From contig JBAXHT010000004.1 in assembly GCA_037138755.1 (NCBI GenBank), forward strand, positions 143,228 through 207,227: a DNA stretch of 64,000 nt. The letters run 5' to 3'. Positions 59,864 to 64,000 of this stretch are shown piece by piece. The notes under the pieces were generated by a model. It worked only from the letters and a program-made list of their open reading frames with translations. It was not told where the DNA came from and did not search any database. Position 1 is the first letter of the stretch. The number at the start of each line of letters is the position of its first letter. Source of the DNA: Armatimonadota bacterium (lineage in GTDB: Bacteria > Armatimonadota > Fimbriimonadia > Fimbriimonadales > Fimbriimonadaceae). The translations under genes and the position numbers were made by a program.

Positions 59864-61128
59864 CTTACGACGAGGCGGTCGCCTATATCGCCAGCTTAGC
59901 TCCGAGGGGATGGAGGCTGGGGCTGGACCGAATGGAGGAGTTCGCTCGGCGGGCGTCGCTTTTGCCTTCAGACCAGAAGTTCATCCACGTTGCGGGGACC
60001 AACGGGAAGGGTTCTACGACGGCGATGATTCAGAGTGCTCTTGTGGAGCAGGGCTTTTCGACGGGCGCGTTTTTCAGTCCCTATGTGGTTGAGCCTAGAG
60101 AGCGGGTTCAGCTTGGGCGGGAGTACATCTCCGAGGCGGAGATGGCCGAGATTACTGGCTACTTGAAGCCGATTGGTGAGAGTTTAAGCGAGACTGAATT
60201 TGGTGGAGTTACGGAGTTTGAGTTCAAAACTGCTCTGGGGCTAGAGTGCTGGAAGCGTAATCGGTGCGAGTTTGTGGCTCTTGAGGTCGGACTCGGAGGG
60301 AGGCTTGATGCGACCAATATCATCACTCCGGCTTGTTCGGCCGTTGTCAGCATCGGGCTGGATCACGTCAGTATTCTCGGAAATACGGTCGAGGAGATTG
60401 CTTTTGAAAAGGCGGGCGTTTTGAAGCCGGGGCGGCCAGCGGTTATTGGCGAGATGGCACCGGGGCCGTTGCAGGTGACTGAGCGACAGGCCGCTGAAGT
60501 GGGGGCTTCTATTTGGCGCCTTGGTATCGAGGTGCGGTTCGAACTCTTGGCTAACGGGAAGGTTCGAGTTCAAACTCCGACTTCGGAGATTGAGCTGGAA
60601 CCGAGCCTTTTCGGGGCGGTTCAGCACCATAACGCGGCGGTTGCTTACGCCTGTCTCGAACTTGCGGGAGCCGTTCGTGATCACGCAGCGGTCCAGAAGG
60701 GTTTCTCGACAGCGGCGATTCCGGGGCGGTACCAACGGCTGCAAAGTCGCGGAGCCGAGTGGGTTTTCGATGGGGCGCACAATCCGCCTTCGGCCAAGGT
60801 TTTGGCGGCGATGTTGCATCAAGATCAGAAGCAGAATCTGATTTGCATTACGGGGATGCTTCAGGGGCACGATCCGGAGGAGTTCTATCCTCGAATCGCT
60901 CCTTTCGTGAAGGAGTTCTGGGTTATTCCGGTGGACAATCCTCGTTCAATGACGCCGACCGAACTCTCGGAAACTCTGGCTCAGCTAGGACTGAAAACGA
61001 GGACGTTTGACAGCACGGTAGCCGCCATAGAGGCGGCTGGCCATGCTGAGGATACGGAGGGGTACCTCGTTTCGGGGAGTTTTTATGCGGTTGGAGAAAT
61101 TATGCGGCTGCTTCGATCGGCTCGGTAG
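59860..61128 (+). CDS. folC: Folylpolyglutamate / dihydrofolate synthase
   Basis: 422 residues. P-loop HVAGTNGKGSTT, the omega-loop ESPY-like FFSPYVVEPRERVQ, EVGLGGRLDATN and FEKAGVLKPG of Mur ligases, and C-terminal DGAHNP. It joins glutamate to dihydropteroate or folates. Start ATG overlaps the upstream small gene. The last 29 bases overlap the opposite gene. Confidence 0.95.
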   Translation: MTYDEAVAYIASLAPRGWRLGLDRMEEFARRASLLPSDQKFIHVAGTNGKGSTTAMIQSALVEQGFSTGAFFSPYVVEPRERVQLGREYISEAEMAEITGYLKPIGESLSETEFGGVTEFEFKTALGLECWKRNRCEFVALEVGLGGRLDATNIITPACSAVVSIGLDHVSILGNTVEEIAFEKAGVLKPGRPAVIGEMAPGPLQVTERQAAEVGASIWRLGIEVRFELLANGKVRVQTPTSEIELEPSLFGAVQHHNAAVAYACLELAGAVRDHAAVQKGFSTAAIPGRYQRLQSRGAEWVFDGAHNPPSAKVLAAMLHQDQKQNLICITGMLQGHDPEEFYPRIAPFVKEFWVIPVDNPRSMTPTELSETLAQLGLKTRTFDSTVAAIEAAGHAEDTEGYLVSGSFYAVGEIMRLLRSAR

Positions 61129-61375
61129 AGACGCCGGCGACTTTGACTTCTAGGACGAGGTCTCGAATCTCTGGGCGCTGACGAAGGATTTTTGTGACGA
61201 GGCCCATTTCGGCTGCCATATCATTAAAGGTGGCGTTTGGCATCGGCTTGACTTCGCCGCGCATATAGAGCACGCCGTGCATTACATATAGGTCGGAGCG
61301 AGAAATGTCTATTCCGCGCCTTGCAAACTCTGCTCGTGCGATCCGCTGTCCCCGAAAATCGTTCTGATCTACCAT
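61100..61375 (-). CDS. BON-like small protein
   Basis: 91 residues. RGIDISRSDLYVMHGVLYMRGEV, then a helix (MAAEMGLVTKILRQ) and PEIRDLVLEVKVAG follow the beta-alpha-beta order of BON domains, which bind membranes or lipids. No signal peptide is seen, so it may be cytoplasmic. Single gene, overlapping folC by 29 bases. Confidence 0.55.
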   Translation of the reverse strand: MVDQNDFRGQRIARAEFARRGIDISRSDLYVMHGVLYMRGEVKPMPNATFNDMAAEMGLVTKILRQRPEIRDLVLEVKVAGVSTEPIEAAA

Positions 61376-61506
61376 GACACTTCTGGTGTTCCCGATGCCT
61401 TGCTGACTGACACCTGGTAAACGGTATAGCTGGTAAGCGAAACTGGTAATCGTTCGGGCATTGTGCTTTTCGCTATTCGCGATGGGCGGTTCGCTGTGGT
61501 GGGGGA

Positions 61507-61544
61507 GAGAACTGCGACGCGTTTTGGTGGGGACTTAGGTTCAA
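61507..61544 (-). repeat. Dispersed 38-bp repeat, copy C
   Basis: Reverse complement matches copy A at 9891-9928 with 5 mismatches; copies B and C lie about 120 bases apart in the same orientation. Confidence 0.65.
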
Positions 61545-61630
61545 CGGCGTGTGATTTTCTCGATTTTGGTGGGGACAAGTGGGGACAGGGATTTGGCTCT
61601 CGGTCATGGACTCTTGGCCCTTGTAGATGA

Positions 61631-61668
61631 GAGAACTGCGATGCATTTTGATGGGTAGTCAGGTTCAA
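61631..61668 (-). repeat. Dispersed 38-bp repeat, copy B
   Basis: Reverse complement matches copy A with 3 mismatches. The 61376-62150 spacer holds this pair, a hairpin at 61878 and G-rich sequence without a credible gene. Confidence 0.7.
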
Positions 61669-61877
61669 CAAACTTTTGAAATTTGGGCAAACGGGGGGTA
61701 AGCCTGGGTAGGCGAGTGGAGGTCGGAGCTGAGCTTCGTTCATCGCATTGCTCAAGAATCAGCGGGAGCAGGTGAGATGCGTTGACTTGATTTGGATGTA
61801 TCGCGCGCAGTCTGCAGAATTTGATCATCTACTTATAGGCTAGGAAATCGGGGGTTTGTCGACCTGAGATTTGAGTT

Positions 61878-61900
61878 GGCGCGATCATTCTGATCGCGCC
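61878..61900. repeat. Perfect 10-bp inverted repeat
   Basis: GGCGCGATCA / TGATCGCGCC around TTC in otherwise gene-free sequence. Confidence 0.55.
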
Positions 61901-62150
61901 GGTTCCCACCCACCACGGCCCCGTTTGGGTGGTGGTTCGGGATTGGTGGCAGGTCTGGAAGTTTGGGCTCGCTTCGCTCGGTGGAATTTTGGCGGGGCGG
62001 ATCTTGGTCTTTTGGGTTGGTGGACGGGTGGTGATGGCTCGGTCGTCTCACTGCTGAGAGGTTTTGTTGGCGCTCCGGAACATCCCTCGCCTCCAGGCGC
62101 TCGTGTTTTGACTCTGGCGACATGACGCTGAGGCGAGATTACTAAGCCGG

Positions 62151-62274
62151 AGGTGATTCCAAGTTGGGACACTGGTAAGCAGATTCTCAGAATCCCCAAG
62201 AGGTTCCTAAGCGGGCTTACCAGTGCCACTGCTGACTACTTCTGCTTACCAAGCCCACGAACGTAGCTAGCCGT
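62151..62274 (+). repeat. 124-bp tandem repeat, copy 1
   Basis: Direct repeat of 62275-62398 with 7 differences. Contains nested inverted repeats: CACTGGTAAGC against GCTTACCAGTG, GGTAAGCAGA against TCTGCTTACC, and GATTCT-C-AGAATC. Confidence 0.85.
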
Positions 62275-62398
62275 AGGTGATTCCAAGTTGGGACACTGGT
62301 AAGCAGATTCTCAGAATCCCCGAGAGGTTCCTCGACGGGCTTACCAGTGCCACTCCTGACTACTTCTGCTTACCAAGCCCACGAACGTGGCTAGCCGC
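62275..62398 (+). repeat. 124-bp tandem repeat, copy 2
   Basis: Second copy, joined directly to coding sequence of an RHS gene at its 3' edge; the same stems are conserved. Confidence 0.85.
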
Positions 62399-63470
62399 TG
62401 GCTCCAAGAGCTACGGATACGATGCAGCGGGAAGAACCACGTCCGTCACGAACGGCTCATCGGTCACGAACCTCAGCTACGACTGGGAGTCCCGGCTCAC
62501 CAGCCTCAGCGGAGCAACAACGGCAAGTTACGCCTACAACGGCCTCGACACCCGCGTCAGCAAGATTGAAGGCGGAGTGACGACAAACTACGTCAGAGAT
62601 GGCATTGGAGTAACCGCTCCTGTCATCCGCGATACCTTCGCCTCCTACACTCCCGGCACATCCGAGAAGAGAGGCACGACCACAACCTTCCTGCACTCCG
62701 GCCTCAAGAACGCCGAGATGCAGACGGACTCAGCAAAGGCCGTCTCCGCTACCAAGCAATACGACGCCTTCGGAAACGCAGTCGCCTCTACCGGAACCTG
62801 GCAAGGAGCGTTCGGCTACGCCGGAGGTTTCGGCTACCAAGAAGACGCCAGTGGCTTAAAACTACTCGGGCACCGATATTATGATGCAAGCACCGGACGG
62901 TTCTTGACACGGGATCCCGCACAGGATGGCCGGAACTGGTACGTCTATTGTGAGAGCGCTCCACTCACAAACTATGATGATTTGGGTCTAGGAGTTGTTA
63001 GGATTGTCGCCTCTATAGCTGGCGGGCTAATCGGGGGAATTATTTCGGGAGGAAATCCAATTGGTGCCGGTGTTGGAGCGGGACTCGGAGGTGCGATCGG
63101 TAGTGCCTTGGAACAGTACTTGGAGAAAGGTGAGGTTGATGCGACGGAAGCCATAATAGATGGTGTTACTGATGGAGTTACGTCCTACGTGGGTGGAAAG
63201 CTCCTTACCGGGGTCATGGCAAAACTGATGCCTGTCGATGAGATCGCACCAGGAGTGGTAGGAGCCATTCACAACACAAACCCCGGCGCCGCTGAGGGAA
63301 TCATTAAGGAAGGATTCAAAGACGGCGTAATCTATGCCTGGCCGAGGCCCGTATCAACGGTAACGAATTTCATTGTTGGAAGCGGAACAAATACCGGCGG
63401 TGAAGTCATGATTGAAGTTCCAGCTGATATGATCACCAGAAACATGTGGGGCGCAATTGTCATCAAGTAA
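62399..63470 (+). pseudogene. RHS/YD-repeat protein, C-terminal fragment with candidate toxin tip
   Basis: The reading frame is open from 62277, but coding similarity begins only about 62399, after the repeat: SKSYGYDAAGRTTSVTNGS, LSYDWESRL and YAYNGLDTRVSK are YD repeats, followed by the RHS core end LLGHRYYDASTGRFLTRDPAQ and NYDDLGL. A Gly-rich hydrophobic stretch and a new tip of about 80 residues follow (from MPVDEI to WGAIVIK), in the place where RHS proteins carry variable toxins. AIHNTNPGAAEGIIKEGF faintly resembles ADP-ribosyltransferase starts. The 5' thousands of bases of a normal RHS gene are missing. Confidence 0.7.
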
Positions 63471-63687
63471 GAGCGCGACACTTAGAAAAATCGGTCGTTT
63501 TGTGGCTATTTTGTTGCTTGTAGCGAGCACGATAACCTTAGTGTTTGCTCTCGTATCAGCTACTCAAGTCCCGGAGAATCTTGCCTCGATCGTAGCTTCA
63601 TTACTGGCCTTACCGATCTTTCTCGCAGTCATCGCTGGTGCCGGCTGGGTCTATGAAAAACTGCGGACACATCTAACCGGGAAATAG
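63457..63687 (+). CDS. Candidate immunity protein, two membrane helices
   Basis: 76 residues from a TTG that overlaps the RHS stop by 14 bases. Helices FVAILLLVASTITLVFALV and LASIVASLLALPIFLAVIAGA, charged ends. Immediate position after a variable RHS tip is the standard place of the cognate immunity gene; membrane location would suit a toxin acting at the inner membrane or periplasm. No family recognised. Confidence 0.5.
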   Translation: MSSSKSATLRKIGRFVAILLLVASTITLVFALVSATQVPENLASIVASLLALPIFLAVIAGAGWVYEKLRTHLTGK

Positions 63688-63749
63688 TCGGGTGACAGAA
63701 GCTCGTTCGAGCAAGATCGAGGGCCAACGTAGTTGGCAGATTTTTGGAT

Positions 63750-63774
63750 CCCTCCACAGTCGCACTGTGGAGGG
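63750..63774. terminator. Hairpin after the immunity candidate
   Basis: Perfect 11-base stem CCCTCCACAGT / ACTGTGGAGGG with loop CGC; no T run, so terminator function is uncertain. Confidence 0.45.
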
Positions 63775-63815
63775 TGTCTCCCAACCTCCCTTCGATCCGA
63801 CATATCAGGCGCCCA

Positions 63816-64000
63816 CCACTTGGGGAGTATCTGTACAATAGCTCCAACCGCCTCATCTCGGTGGGACTCTACAACCCGTCACCATCTACAATGATCCGGT
63901 TCGAGTCGTACACCTACAACCTTGCAAACCAAATGACGAGCAAGACGACGAGCCCCTTGCGTGGGCGGGGCAAGCAGAAGAGGATGCGACGAGCCACTTG
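63816..64000 (+). pseudogene. Second RHS/YD-repeat fragment (runs off window)
   Basis: One frame reads LGEYLYNSSNRLISVGLYN and SYTYNLANQMTSKTTS, both YD-repeat phrases, but has no start or signal and its last 20 codons are Arg-rich and unlike RHS. It is a displaced fragment, 130 bases after the immunity candidate, as in RHS loci that keep orphan cassettes. Confidence 0.55.

Noticed and set aside
61871..62125. 84-codon frame in the repeat-rich spacer
   Set aside because: Gly/Trp-rich translation of G-rich sequence with a hairpin at its start; no credible protein.

Overview
The window is chromosomal DNA from a free-living diderm bacterium of roughly 55% G+C, with no rRNA, CRISPR array or recognisable prophage. 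An LPS Kdo cytidylyltransferase (kdsB), a TolC-like outer-membrane pump relic, a putative outer-membrane beta-barrel and PEP-CTERM surface tails all indicate a second membrane. The combination (PEP-CTERM tails, McsB-like arginine kinase, split carB and metH, and start codons that often sit six bases behind a -10 box) would fit Armatimonadota, perhaps Fimbriimonadia. That placement is an inference from style, not from a marker gene.

Layout. 1-4.9 kb: a KdpD-like/response-regulator pair, a thioredoxin-fold protein, a small protein of the Acb2/Tad1 cyclic-nucleotide sponge type, an M61 peptidase and an unknown. 5-9.7 kb: a sugar ABC importer (permease, binding protein, permease), a DinB-fold protein, 3-methyladenine glycosylase and a PEP-CTERM relic, with intergenic repeats, in a stretch whose top strand is C-rich. 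10-16.4 kb: smc, a PilB/GspE ATPase, an EamA exporter and a 63-residue PEP-CTERM protein. 16.5-26.9 kb: a GH10 xylanase, a thioesterase, an isolated sdhB, rpoZ-dnaJ-prmA, the B12/activation half of MetH, a beta-barrel protein and an ECF sigma factor. 27-33.7 kb: an McsB-like protein, tRNA-Asn, a tolC pseudogene, miaB, a VKOR-DsbA fusion, mnmA and a TlpA-like thioredoxin. 33.7-44.8 kb: ytxH, an AI-2E-family exporter, an unknown, an M28 peptidase and guaA in one run, then a glycosyltransferase, greA, a lipoprotein, kdsB, a Rel/Spo enzyme and a MacB-type permease. 44.8-61.4 kb: another M28 protein, an orphan 5'-nucleotidase C-terminal domain, rplK, a zinc-ribbon TPR protein, a SpoU methylase, the C-terminal half of carB, a CrtI-like oxidoreductase, an oxidoreductase of the Gfo family, mnmG and folC. 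61.4-64 kb: repeats and broken RHS/YD-repeat genes with a candidate toxin tip and immunity protein.

Three tRNA wobble/anticodon-loop modification enzymes (MiaB, MnmA, MnmG), a SpoU methylase, PrmA and its substrate L11 make translation a recurring theme. A second theme is extracytoplasmic thiol chemistry (VKOR-DsbA, TlpA-like, and the CxC thioredoxin-fold protein).

The most general signal I found is upstream of the genes. A TANNNT-like box lies 5-7 bases before the start codon of about twenty genes that begin transcription units, which implies widespread leaderless mRNAs. It also decides several start codons. Genes inside operons instead show overlaps or Shine-Dalgarno sequences.
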